A stretch of 31,383 bases of DNA, taken from NCBI GenBank assembly GCA_004335835.1, contig RWJK01000671.1, forward strand, positions 1 to 31,383. Direction: 5' to 3'. The notes under the pieces are model-generated. The model saw only the letters and a program-made list of their open reading frames with translations. It was not told where the DNA came from and made no database searches. Positions 19,238 through 29,842 of this stretch are shown piece after piece (position 1 is the first letter of the stretch; each line of letters begins with the position of its first letter). Both the position numbers and the translations under genes were made by a program. The stretch is from Scenedesmus sp. ARA3 (Eukaryota > Chlorophyta > Chlorophyceae > Sphaeropleales > Scenedesmaceae).

Positions 19238-22200
19238 ATGGCGAGCACACGCAGCCGGAAGCGGCCTGCAGCATTCAAGACGCATGATGAGGATCTGCAC
19301 AGCGGGCTTTTCGCAGTACTGCAGACCTGCTGCTTCAGCACCAGCATGAAGCACGAGGATACGATGTGCCTGCTAGCCCGGCTTGCAGCGAGCTCCAAAC
19401 AGCTGAGAGCCGTGGTGAGTGCAAGTTTAGATTGTTTAGGTTTGGGGCCACGAGGATGGCTGCGTCAGCTTCATGTCGCTGAAGACTCCGCAAGCAGCAG
19501 CACCAGCACTAGCACCAGCAGCAGCAATGGATGCAGCAACACCAATAGGAGCAGCCCTTGCACTTCTGATGCTTTGCTGGGTGTTGCTTTGCAACTTTGA
19601 CGGTCTGTCATGCTTTGCAACGCAGGCTCAGAGCATGGTGCAGCAGCACGTTGGGCAGCTGCTGCCAGCTGTGGCAGCAGCAGCACACAGCGCCCAAAAG
19701 GGCCTGCGAACCGGCCACACGCGGGCGTCAACACCCATGCCACAGAACGCAGCACAAGCAGCTGAGTTTGAACGAACGCTAGCGCAAACGCGCTGGCTGT
19801 GCAGCCTGGCAGGCCAGCAGGCGCTGCAGCGGAACGCTGCTGCTGTGCTGGGCGTGCGGCGTGTACCAAAGGAGGTGGCAGCGATCGTGCAGCAGGCTGG
19901 GCTGCAGCTCACAACAGAGGACTTGGTGGAAGCTGCCAGGTCACGTGCTGAGGGGTTGGAAAACTGGCTGGTGGAGCCCTACTGCACAGAGCTGCATCCT
20001 GTGGTGTTTGCTGTGCTGGCTGGCAGAGCGGTGAGTGACTGTTTGCATGCTGTGCTGTGGCATGTGCATGCGGCATGGCCGGTCTCCTGCAAGTTCCTGC
20101 AAGATCCTGCAAGATCCTGCAAGATCCTGCAACCACTGCAAGCGTGTACAATTTGTGTTATTGTCGGGAGCGCCGAAACAGTACTAAGCTAAAGCAGAGC
20201 AGGCCAGCACACCAACATGGCTTGATTGATGCAAGGTGAAAAGTTTGCAGGAAGCAGTGTTTTTGTTAGTCAAACAGGTCAACTGTCTTTGACCGAGCCT
20301 GATGCACATGCCTGCAACCATCTAACAAATGTTATTGCACAACAATTGTGATGGTGTGCAGGATGAGATGGTGAAGCTCCTGCAAGCAGAGTGGAAGCAG
20401 CCAGCAAGCACCAGCAAGCAGCAGCCCAGCATAATGGACCTCGTGCACTTGGCAGTCAACCAGCAGAAGCCAGCAGTAGCAGCCACGCTGATTGACTTTG
20501 TTAAAGAGCAGTGCAAACAGCTCAAGTCCCAGGTGCAGCTGAGGGAGCAGCAGGCTGCTCAGCAGCAGAAGCTGCAGCCCCAGCGCAGAATGGCCACACG
20601 CAACAGAGCACGCAGCGAGCAGCAGCAGCATGATCTGGCTCAGCAGCTGCAGCACCTGCAGCAGCGGCTACAGGAGTTCCACGCAGGTGCTCGGGGGCGT
20701 GAGTTGGTGCACCTACTTGCTACAGCTGTGGCACGAGGGAATGTGCAGGCAACCGGGCAGCTGTGCTCGCTGCCTACAGCACAGCAGCTGCCTGGGGATG
20801 ATATCCTGCAGCTGCTGCACAGGAGCATAGTGCACAGGAGCCCCGGGCTTAGGATCACAACGCGGCTGCTGCAGCTGGCTGCAACAGCAGACGCTGCAGT
20901 CGAGGCGGCAGCAACAGCCGCGGCAGTTGCAGAACAGGATGGCGACGACGCGGGTGGAAAGGGCTGCGTTGACCAGCAGCAGCGGCAGCCGCAGCACAAG
21001 CAGGAGCAGCGGCAGCAGCTGCTGTCCGGACCAGCAGCGCAGCCGCAGCTGCTGCGCCTGCTCACCGCCGCTGTGACTCGCGGCAACTATCCAGCAGCTG
21101 TTCTGCTGGCAGAACAGCCAGCGCTGCAGGCGCTTGACGCTGCTGCGTGCAGCAGCCTTGCGCGCACAGCAGTTGAGCAGCGCGACGGTGCAATGCTAGA
21201 TGCGCTGCTGAAGCTTCCAGGCGTGCAGGCAATGCCAGTGCATGATGTAGAGCAGCTTCTGGCAGTAGCTGTGCACTCTCGCAGCCGCTACATCATGCGG
21301 CAGCTGGCAAGCCTGCCTGAAGCAGCAGCAGTGAGTCCTGCAAGTGTTGCAGCGATGCTTGCAGGACTGCTGCAGCCTGATGGTGCTACTGTTGCAGACG
21401 TGCTGCTGGCACTTCCTGCAGCACAGGGCATTAGCAGCGAGGGTGTAGCAGCTCTGGCAGAGGCAGCACTTGCAGCAGCAACGCCAGCGCTAGCCAGCTC
21501 GTACATGCACTTGGTCTGCAGCCTGCCTGCTGCTCATCACTTGGCGCCTCCAGCACTTGCGGGGCTGCTGGCTACTGCTGTCCAGGTGGACAGTACGCCA
21601 GGCCCTCATGTCAGTAACGGGTCTGTTGCGCAGCTGTGTGCGCTGACACCTGCAGCGCTAGGCCTAGAAGCGAGCGATGTGTCGCAGCTGCTGCAGGCAG
21701 CTGTGGAGCTGGGCAATCCTGCAGTGATCTCGCTGCTGTGCCAGCTGCCTGCGGCATCGCAGATGCAGGCAGATGACTTCCACCCAGTCCTGCAAGCAGC
21801 AGTCAGTGCCCGCAGGCCAGCAAACAGCGACATAATGGCCATCCTGTGCCGCAGCTTGGAAGCTGCAGCGCATCAGCTGCAGCCGCAGCAGGTGCTCCAG
21901 CTGCTTACAGAAGCAGTGCATGAGGTCAACGCAACTGGTGAAGCTGGCGTGGTCCGCGAGCTGCTGCAGCTGCCTGCTGCACAGAATCTGCAGCCGCAGG
22001 ATGTGTCGGCGCTTGTCACGCTCGCGCTGCAGACAAATCCCACAGGCTACCTTTTCAATGTTCTGCTGGCTTCGCTGCCTGCTGCAAAGCAGATGGATGC
22101 AGCGCAGGTAGCAGGCCTTGTGAGAACTGCAATCACCATGGACAGGTCGTTTCATGCAGTAACGATGTTAGAGCTGACACCTGCAGATGCACTTGACGCA

Positions 22201-23532
22201 GACAGCATTGCAGCCCTCCTGCTGACCTTGGCTCGTAGGAGGACAGTGTACGTGCGTGTGACAACTGCAGCGAGCGTGTTAGACTTGCTGTGCGCCCTGC
22301 CAGCAGCACAGCAGATGCAGCCGCAGCGCTTGATGCAGGTCCTGCAAGAGTCCTTGCGCATGCTGGCATGGCTGCAGCAGCAGCAGCAAGGCAGCAGCGA
22401 TGCTGGCAGCAGCCCATGCCTTGTGTGCCTGCGGAAGCTCCTTGCGCTACAGCCAGCAGCGCAGGTGTCAGCAGCAGGTGTAGAGCAGCTGCTGCGGCAA
22501 GCACTGCAGCAGATGCCAGCAGCAGTGCCGCTGCTGTGCCAGCTGCAGGGGGAACAGCAGCTAGCTCCTGCTGCAGCGCAGAGGCTGCTGGCAGCTGCGG
22601 TTGCCTCTGCAGCAGTGCCAGCTCAGCAGCGTGGAAGCGTGGACGATCCTGCAAGCAGCAGCAACAGCAACAGCCAGCAGGCACTGGCTGTGAGTGCGCT
22701 GTGCAAGCTGCCAGGGGCGCAGGAGCTCCAGCCGGAGGCCTTTGCTGTGCTGCTGCGCAGCGCACTGCAGCATGGCCGCACCGATTTGCTGAAGTGTCTA
22801 GCAAGCTCTGGAGCCCCTGCGGAACGGGTGCCAAAGGGTGTGCTGCTTGAGCTGCTGCGCATAGCAGTGCAGCGCATGACTGGCAAGGTGGGTGCTGCAT
22901 GTTTGCTGCTGTCAAGTATGCCTTTGCTAGACCTGATGTGGCGGGCTGAAAACCATTATGTCTCCTGGTAGTTGCACTGCATGCGCAAATCAGCAGCAGG
23001 GCAGCGCATGACTGGCAAGGTAGGTGCATGTGCTTTCGCTGTTTGCTGCTGTCACACATGTGCTTAGTGAGCTCTTGATCTGTCCTTACCTGCAGTTGTA
23101 TGTACTGCATGTGTATATGGCAGAGCAGTTGTCATGGCACCTCGGTGGTGTGGCTGCATTGTGCGCAACTAGCCATGGCAGCCTCAACTTTATATACTGC
23201 CAGTCTTGTCTACTGCTGCCATACCCAGTCCCATGACTGGTGATGTCTGATGCAACAATGTTCGCATGCTGTACAATGCTTACAGCATTATGGTTGGTGC
23301 TTGCAAGGCATGTGCAACCCACGTCCTGCCATGTTTGCCACGGGCATGAAGACCACATGCGTGACAACCTGTGTTGCGCTGCTCCCCGCAGGGCGTCACA
23401 TACATCTGCCGCTTGCTGGGCCCGCATGGGCTCAGCAGGTCTGAGGCAGCCGCGCTGCTGGCGCTGAATGAGGCGATGAGCCACGCCTTTGACCAGTCGC
23501 TGGCAGGCATCCTGCAAGCCCTCGTGCGCTGA
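19238..23532 (+). CDS. Alpha-solenoid repeat protein with F-box-like N terminus
   Basis: Four exons join in phase 0: 19238-19414, 19626-20030, 20362-22887 and 23392-23532, giving 1082 residues. The ATG lies in good context (AGCCATGGC). Residues about 20-65 (LHSGLFAVLQ, then LARLAASSKQLRAVV) resemble an F-box helix arrangement, weakly. A Gln-rich coiled coil lies at about 240-295. From about 328 to 1036 are some 16 degenerate repeats of mostly 33-40 residues, pattern LPAAQxLxxxxVxxLLxxAVxxGNxxxVxxLLxx, which predict two helices per unit. The length is near that of ankyrin or PPR repeats but matches neither consensus well; it seems an algal repeat family. If the F-box is real, it would recruit substrates to an SCF ubiquitin ligase through the solenoid. 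Donors are GTGAGT, GTGAGT and GTGGGT. The last exon is repeated three times downstream. The gene is solid; the function is inference. Confidence 0.78.
20085..20134 (+). repeat. 10-bp tandem repeat in an intron
   Basis: Five copies of TCCTGCAAGA (first and last imperfect) lie in the second intron of the solenoid gene. Confidence 0.9.
22869..23050 (+). repeat. Duplication including a 5' splice site
   Basis: GCAGCGCATGACTGGCAAGG occurs at 22869-22888 and again at 23001-23020, with similar flanks (TGTTTGCTGCTGTCA follows both). The first copy is the end of exon 3 and its donor; the second lies inside the intron and carries a second donor-like GTAGGT. Confidence 0.75.
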
Positions 23533-23880
23533 ACGTTGTGCAGCGCAGCGAGAGCCTCTGCCCTGCGCAGCTCAGGCAAGCCAAGCAACGATCTGAAGCA
23601 GTCTTGCCTTTGACCAGTCGCTGGCGGGCATCCTGCAAGCGCTGGTGCGCTGCAACTTGTGCAGCGCAGCGAGAGTCTCTGTGCAGCCCAGGCAAGCCAA
23701 GCAGCAAGGCGTTGAGCCACGCCTTTGACCAGTTGCTTGCAGGCTTCCTGCAAGCGCTCATGCGCTGAGTGGTGCCACAATGCGGGTCTTGGCCCTGCGC
23801 AGCGCTGCTGGAGCTGAATGAGGCCATGAGCCACGCTTTTGACCAGTCGCTGGCAGGCATCCTGCAAGCGCTGCGTCGGA
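23450..23880 (+). repeat. Tandem array of last-exon copies
   Basis: The segment coding for AFDQSLAGILQAL begins at 23485 (in the gene) and recurs at 23606, 23721 and 23835, at spacings of 121, 115 and 114 bases. The spacers are also related (GTGCAGCGCAGCGAGAG, GGCAAGCCAAGCA). The fourth copy also keeps LELNEAMSH upstream and is preceded by GCGCAG, a possible acceptor. The copies are degenerate but several remain open in their own frames. Confidence 0.85.
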
Positions 23881-25800
23881 TGATGTCCTGGTGTGATGTC
23901 ACTTTACGAGCCTGGGATATGGCTCGTCTTGTCTTGCATTGCCATTGTGTACAGGACTGTCAGATAGCCCTGCCACCTTAGCATTGCAAAGGTCATGATG
24001 AATAGGCTGCCGCTGGCAAGCTGCTGCGCTAGCGGCTCGCTGTGTTTTGCTGTCTGCAATGATCTGCAGAATGTGCAGCGACAAATGCCTGTTGATTTAT
24101 GGAGTTTCCCTTGCGCCCATAAGTCGGCTGGCGTTGTGACTATTATGTAGTGTATAGAGTGCCCGTAAGGCTTGTTTGTTGTCAGTGGTGGAGGGATGTG
24201 ACTTGTACGGCGACAAGTATCCGCTAGGGCTATGATGCTTTGCAAATGTGGTGGTGATTCGGTGGCAGTACTGCATGGAGCACCCAGTTGCTGCGGCCGT
24301 GCGGCAACTGTGGCAGCAGGTGCGCGGAGGTAACAACGTACTTGAGAGGCCGTGGGATGCAGACATCACCCTGTGGACTCGCTTTGCACCCCCATAGTCA
24401 CAAGCAAAGATGCATTTGCAGCATTTGAATGCTGATGCGCAGGTGCCTGAGAGTGCAGCCAGCTGTTGAACACTATGGGTTGCCCAGAGCAGCAAGAATA
24501 ATCACCGTCCGCCACCGCATTTGCACCCGAGGACTAGCCTCGTTTCCCTCCGCTCAGTATGTTGACTTACAGTGCATCCACGGCAGGGCGCAGCTCCCGT
24601 GATTCGCAAGCGCAAGCGCAAGCGAGTTTCGGGCGCGTCCAAGGATTCGGCCGGCGAAGCGGGTGTCAGTCTCTGGCACTTAGCGACACGCTGAACCACC
24701 GGGTTCGCCGACAAGTACAGTGCTGCGGGACGGGCTGATGTACCCTGGCGAGCAGGTGGTATGTTACTCTGACAAGAGTGCGCCACGTCACGGTTTTGGC
24801 GCCAAAAGTTCTGTTACGACGCGCTGCCAGAATCAGCGAGTTAATTTCGAACTTCCAAAAAAAACTTTTGAAATGCTAGGTGCGCAGCACGGTGTACCAA
24901 TTGCGGTGGTATATCAAGCAGCAGGCTGCTGCTGACACAGCACTGTTTGGGCTGGCCAGGACCATTTTTGCAGTGTTCATCGCGGAAACTGCGTGCCTAC
25001 AACTTCACAGCATGAAACACGCGAGTAGTCTTGCTGGTCGCAGTCGTCTGCAAGAGCCAGGACAGCCGCATAACACTCGAATCGAATGGCACAGCAGCTG
25101 CTGCAGGCACAACTGAGAAAATTAAGGAGTCTTCCACTCCGTATCCCGGACGATTGTATTTTTGCTTGTGTGCTATGCACGCGCTGTTTCGCATGCACGC
25201 ATGGCGTGCAAGTCTGTCACAGTTGTTGCGTTGGATGGAGTCCGGCCACCCACTTACCCCTCCCAGCCCCTACGAGGCACTTCGAGTACCTTTGCTTACG
25301 TTGAGAAGTATTCTTCCGAGACTTTGTACAGGGAAACGCCTGCACGCAACCTCTGGCAAAGTCAAAACCCCACGACCAAGAACACCAGAAACCATTGAAC
25401 CTGGCGCAGAGGCAAGACTGGACTTCGTAAATTGCCAGTTTCCTAAATCACATTGCTGGATAAAATATCAGGCAGCGACGTTTCCCTGATTCGACGTATC
25501 CGGCGACTGTTACTGCCCCACGACGCTCTGCAATGCCTGCGCCTCGCGCGCTCAAACTTCAGCTATATTATCGGGTGAGCACTTGCGTTGCACTGAGACC
25601 TTGGGCGCCGTCACGGCCTGAGCTGAGCCAGAGCAATTGGAGGTGAAAGAGCCGGTGTAACACGAAAAATAACGCTGGCCGGAAGGCCACAGTCTCCGTC
25701 CTCATTCTCATTCGTCCGGGTACAGACCTGCAATCGAGAATGATAACTTTGCAGGAATTCAAGCAGAGGCAAGACATACCATGTGATCTGCAGCGCTGCA
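23881..25800. other. Convergent 3' regions of the solenoid and SLP phosphatase genes
   Basis: I find no supported gene in these 1.9 kb. The left part up to about 24340 is T-over-A on the + strand (3' region of the solenoid gene); to the right A exceeds T (minus-strand 3' region of the phosphatase gene). From about 24500 to 25600 the CAG/CTG texture disappears and the sequence is more AT-rich, including an A8 run near 24858. Frames such as 24720-24935 and 25031-25489 on the + strand carry no motif I recognise. No terminal inverted repeats were seen. Confidence 0.35.
24567..24571 (-). terminator. Candidate poly(A) signal TGTAA for the SLP phosphatase gene
   Basis: TTACA on the + strand is TGTAA leftward. 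It lies about 1.2 kb past the phosphatase stop codon and near the point where strand skew reverses. Confidence 0.3.
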
Positions 25801-28800
25801 TCACACAGCTGCAACGTAGCCATCAGCATACGCCACAACAGAACAGCCTTGACCACCACATGTCGAGTCGCTCCCTGCACTACTACTGACCCTGCTGCTG
25901 CTTCTGGGCTTCTCTTCACCTCTATCATCCTGGCCAACAACCGTCTTCCCGCCAACACCTTGAGCGTCAGCTGCTGGCAAACCGCCACCAGCTGTTGAAC
26001 CCTGCGCATCTCCTGCATGACACAGCCATGCAGCTGCAGGGCTGCCCATCATGCCGCTGCTCATGCCGGTATCCAGCAGCAGCAGCTTCCCCTCGCAGCG
26101 CACAGCAGCACGGCCTGAGGACTGCGGGGTGTGTCCCACCACCAGGCGGCGCACACCCAGCCGTGCTAGCACCTGTGCACAGGAAACACAGTACAGCAGA
26201 TCAGCACAGCAGCAAAAGTGCAGGCGATAGTGACAAGCTACGGCCTTGCATGGCGCTGGGCAGTGCAAGCGGCAGCGGGCCACACTAACCACAGCCTCTG
26301 CTGATGTCGAATCCTTAAAGATAGGAGCAGGTTGCCCTACACACACAACGTACTTAACTGCCTGCGCAACCGGTGCCGTGCGACTCAACAAACACTATGC
26401 GAGTATGACGTGCACACAGCAGCAGGTGCCATCCGCACCTGCTCCAGGTGCCTGCACACGCTGCCCTCTCTCCCCTGCGCCTGCTGCCGGCTCCACACAG
26501 GGCCTTGCGCAGCACCCAGCACTGCGCTGGCGCGCTGCAGGTGCGCAGGTGCACCAGCACAGGCCCTGTCACCTCCGCAGCGCTGCAGCGCCTGCAGGAA
26601 AGCGCCAGGCGGCCGTTGATGTGTCTGGTGTCTGGTCAGCGGATCACTAAGCAGCACAAGAGTTGCTGTGCTATACACATATAGCAAGAACCAAAGCAGC
26701 GGCTAGCAGCAGCTGCGTGCCCTGGTAAGGTGGCTGATTGATGGCAGCATGCTTCACTCCTCAGGCAGCAGGCAAGCTGATCAGGAACAGATGCATGCAC
26801 ACACTAGCTTACCAATGCAAAAGCATGCGGCAGTTGCAGCCGCATGTGACAACACGTACACAGCCACAACGTACCTGCCGCACCACATTGTTGACGCCTT
26901 GCAGCTCCTCTGCGCTGACGACCCCAACAGGCACAGCCCCACCCGCACTTGTTGAACCTGCTGCTGCACCGGCGCTGCTGCTGCTGCTGCTGCCAGCAGC
27001 TCCCAAGGTGCGCTCATGCACCCGATGGTGCAAGCTGTTGTGGCTGTTGGCGGTGGCTGCAGTAGCGTTTAATGGTTGTGGCTTGATCACTGATGAGCCT
27101 GCTCCTGGCGCCGCATCAGCTGTGCTACTGCTGCTGCGGCCGTTTGTGCTATTACTGATCAGCAGCAGTTCATGCAGCGCTTGTGCTATCAAGCCTGCAG
27201 GCAGGCAAACAAGAATGGGTTGTGAGCACAAGAAACGACTATCAAAACAGCAGTGCCAACAACACTGCACTCGCATTGGCGTGCCGTCAAACACCACCAG
27301 TCACAGGTTCATCACCAGCAATAACTCAGTTGATGCAAACACGTATAGATGTATGGTGCTCAAGCAGCCTGCATTGTGCACTGCATCATATGAAAACAAC
27401 ATGCAAGCAAAACGCCAATATCTGAAAGTACTTCCCTGCCGCTCAGCCCACCTGCATGTACAAATGCTGTGGTGCACGGCCCACCCCTGCCAAACACAGC
27501 CAGCAGCTGATGCCGATCAACCACAGCAGCACGAACAGAGCCAGCAGCACCTTCTGCAGCCGCTGCTGCAGGGTCAGTTGTGCTGCTGTTGGAGGAGTCG
27601 CCACCGTCGCTTGCTGCTGCAAGTGCTGCGCCGGCGCCTGAGGCTGCTGCTGATGATGCTGGTGGTGCCTGATTTGCGGACGCACTCCAAAGTGCTGCCC
27701 ATGCCTTCTGGCCGGCTAAGTATGAAGCAGTAGCAGACTCGTGCTGTGAAGCTGTAGGTGGACCTTCTGCAGCTGCTGCTGCTCCTGCAGCAGGCATGAC
27801 TTGGCTGCTGGATGCCACCGTCGCCATGTGCTTGTGCTGCTGCTGCTGCTGCTTGCCTAGCTGCATGAGTTCCTCAGGTGTAACGTACCTGCAGCAGCAG
27901 CGGCGGGCGGCGTTGCAACGCATGTCAGGAGTGCGACCAAGTGCTCGGCTTCTATAAACCCCCAGAGATGGTGCTAAGCAGGTTGAAGTGTATGAGCGGC
28001 TGGCTTCGGCAGTTGCATGAATTGACTGTTGTTGTGAGGTGCTGCCGATAACTGGTGCACGCAGCATGGAAAGCCTTGTCATGTGATGTCGCACTATGCA
28101 AAGTGGCGCGCGGCACCATTGTTACTGCTATCTGGTAACGTGTTTGTGTGTCAATGCTGCATCACATGAACATTTACGTGCGGTGCCTGCAAAGCAGCAC
28201 AGACGCGCGCCTGAAGTCTCCATGTAGGTTGAGCAGCTCATGGTTGCCTAGCAGCAGCACGAGCCGGCTGTTGTGTTGCAGCGCCTGGTCCTGCAAGCAG
28301 CAGCAGCAGCAGCTGGCTAGTAAAACCATCCGCGGAGGTCGTAGAGTGCTTGCAGTTGCGTCAAGCCGCTGTTTCTTCTGTGTTGCAGCTGCTGCCAGGG
28401 CAGGCTCTAACGAACAGGCGCTGACCACAGCCGACAATAAAGGCTACTGCATTGTATTGCAGCTGCACATTCTCTGGCAATTGCTTCTGCCAGGTCAACT
28501 GGTAGGGGCAGCTGCACTTGCCTGCAGGCTGTGCATGTAGCGCACAACTTCCAGGCTGCTGGGGCCTCTGTCCACCAAATCACCCAACTGCACGGGCAGC
28601 GACAGTTTGACACAATATTGATGACCAACTCATCATCCTTGTAATGACAGCTGCTACTCATTTCAAGTGAACGTGCGGTAAGGTAACATCTGCCGCACAT
28701 CTGCCTGCAGTGCCAGAAGCAAACTCTGGACAAACACCATTGGCAGACAAAGCATGTGTAAGCTGAATCCCTGATGCAAGAGTACTGTGTGCTTGAATTT

Positions 28801-29176
28801 CTTATTGCAACGCTGCTGCACTGTTGATAGGCAAGCAGTTGTGAATGCTCAGCATTGCTGTCCATCCGGCGGTGCTGCTGATGCGTGTCCTGCTGTCCCG
28901 GTTCACCTGCACAACTGTGACGCCCTCTGCTGACCATCTGCCTTGGATATCCACCACAGATACCAGCTGTAGCGCCTTTCGTGCCTTGTCTACATCGCCA
29001 TGCAAGTCTGCGATCGCTATCAATGAACCCGGCTTGGCTGTTGGTGCTGCTTGCTGCTGCAGACCAATTGGCTTCTCTGCCTGCAGGTTCCCCAACACGG
29101 CTGCGCCCAGAGCCACCAAAATCACAGCGGTTGGCCATGATCGAGGCCGTGTTGTTGTTGGTTGCGGCATATCCAT
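25801..29176 (-). CDS. Shewanella-like (SLP) PPP-family metallophosphatase
   Basis: Seven exons join in phase: 28907-29176, 28522-28587, 28211-28290, 27452-27888, 26875-27194, 26439-26591 and 25801-26172, giving 565 residues. The PPP metal-binding motifs are present: ADLHGD (56-61; the usual first Gly is Ala), GDLVDRG (92-98), GNHE (127-130), HAG (His283) and GHTPQ (455-459). GPVWSR (421-426) and DTGMS (476-480) are typical of Shewanella-like phosphatases rather than PP1/PP2A. It should remove phosphate from Ser/Thr or Tyr of proteins. A hydrophobic stretch at about 14-31 suggests a membrane anchor or organelle targeting. Ala/Ser/Gln-rich insertions (about 150-260 and 305-375) lengthen the core. 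Introns 2 and 3 appear to start with GC (GCAAGT, GCGCGC). The start of exon 6 is the least certain boundary; an acceptor 21 bases upstream is possible. Family assignment is firm. Confidence 0.88.
27841..27856 (-). repeat. CAG tract coding Gln run in the SLP phosphatase
   Basis: A CAG run in the minus-strand frame encodes QQQQQ within KQQQQQHKH (about residues 151-159), between the GNHE and HAG motifs. Confidence 0.8.
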
Positions 29177-29716
29177 GCAGCTGCAGCAGTTTGTTCGTCA
29201 CGGCATCGCACGGTTCAGTTGAATCGTACTGTCTCGACACACAACGCCCTATCGGACTCAGTAGACATTGCTGCTCTTATCCACAACAGTCAAGAGACAC
29301 ACACACATGTGACAGGAAAACCTCAGGGGGAACCCCAGTGGGTCAAGGGGGAGGGGTTTGTAGGTCATCATCATGGCGGTTACACTGCACGCAACTGGCG
29401 TGGTGATGCCTGACATGCTCATCAATGTCCCTGGTCTGGAAAAGCCTTTAGCCACATCCGCGGGGATGCCAGAGGACATCCTGCAAGGACGCTGATGCAG
29501 CCAAACACACGTGCATGTGGCGCGATCCATGCACCAGCTTGGCAAGGCAATTGCCGCTCAGCCCAAGGCTAAGACTGCACGCTACATGCATCACCCAGCA
29601 TGCTGAGCAGCATCCAATGCCGCTGCTCATGATGCAGCAGCATCTCCAGCCTAGGTGAAGCGGGTGGTTTCGATCGCGCAAACAACGAAGGAAAGACTGG
29701 GTACAATTACTACTAC
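29177..29716. other. Upstream region of the SLP phosphatase gene
   Basis: This interval should hold the promoter and 5' UTR of the minus-strand phosphatase gene, and possibly the transcript end of the RAP gene to its right. TTACA at 29380-29384 could be a minus-strand TGTAA. No coding exon is supported. Confidence 0.35.
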
Positions 29717-29724
29717 CCCCCATG

Positions 29725-29797
29725 AGCGGATTAGCGGCTCGCTGGGCTAGTGCCTGGGGGCGGGTTCAGTCCCGATAGTGTATTGTATTGTATTGTT
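29725..29797 (+). repeat. tRNA-derived SINE-like fragment with ATTGT tail
   Basis: TTAGCGGCTCGCTGGGCTAG resembles an A box and D arm, and GGGTTCAGTCCCG is a near B box lacking one base. It ends in repeated ATTGT units, GTATTGTATTGTATTGTTG, a 3' tail style seen in SINEs. A second A-box-like TTGCGCAGTGGTTAGTGC, with pairing GCGC/GTGC, starts about 30 bases later (29825-29842). Together they suggest one or two decayed SINEs. Confidence 0.4.
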
Positions 29798-29842
29798 GAA
29801 GCACTGCTCTGCCTGTGTTGTGGTGTTGCGCAGTGGTTAGTG

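Noticed and set aside
20085..20134. Possible CRISPR-like repeat
   Set aside because: The units are directly adjacent with no spacers, inside a eukaryotic intron.
22133..23110. 325-codon minus-strand frame opposite the solenoid gene
   Set aside because: It is antisense to a well-supported repeat-coding exon and has no motif.
24660..24720. GGGTTCGCC as a B box of a tRNA gene
   Set aside because: No A box or cloverleaf pairing could be found around it.
26738..27733. 331-codon + strand frame
   Set aside because: It is antisense to SLP phosphatase exons 4 and 5 and their intron.
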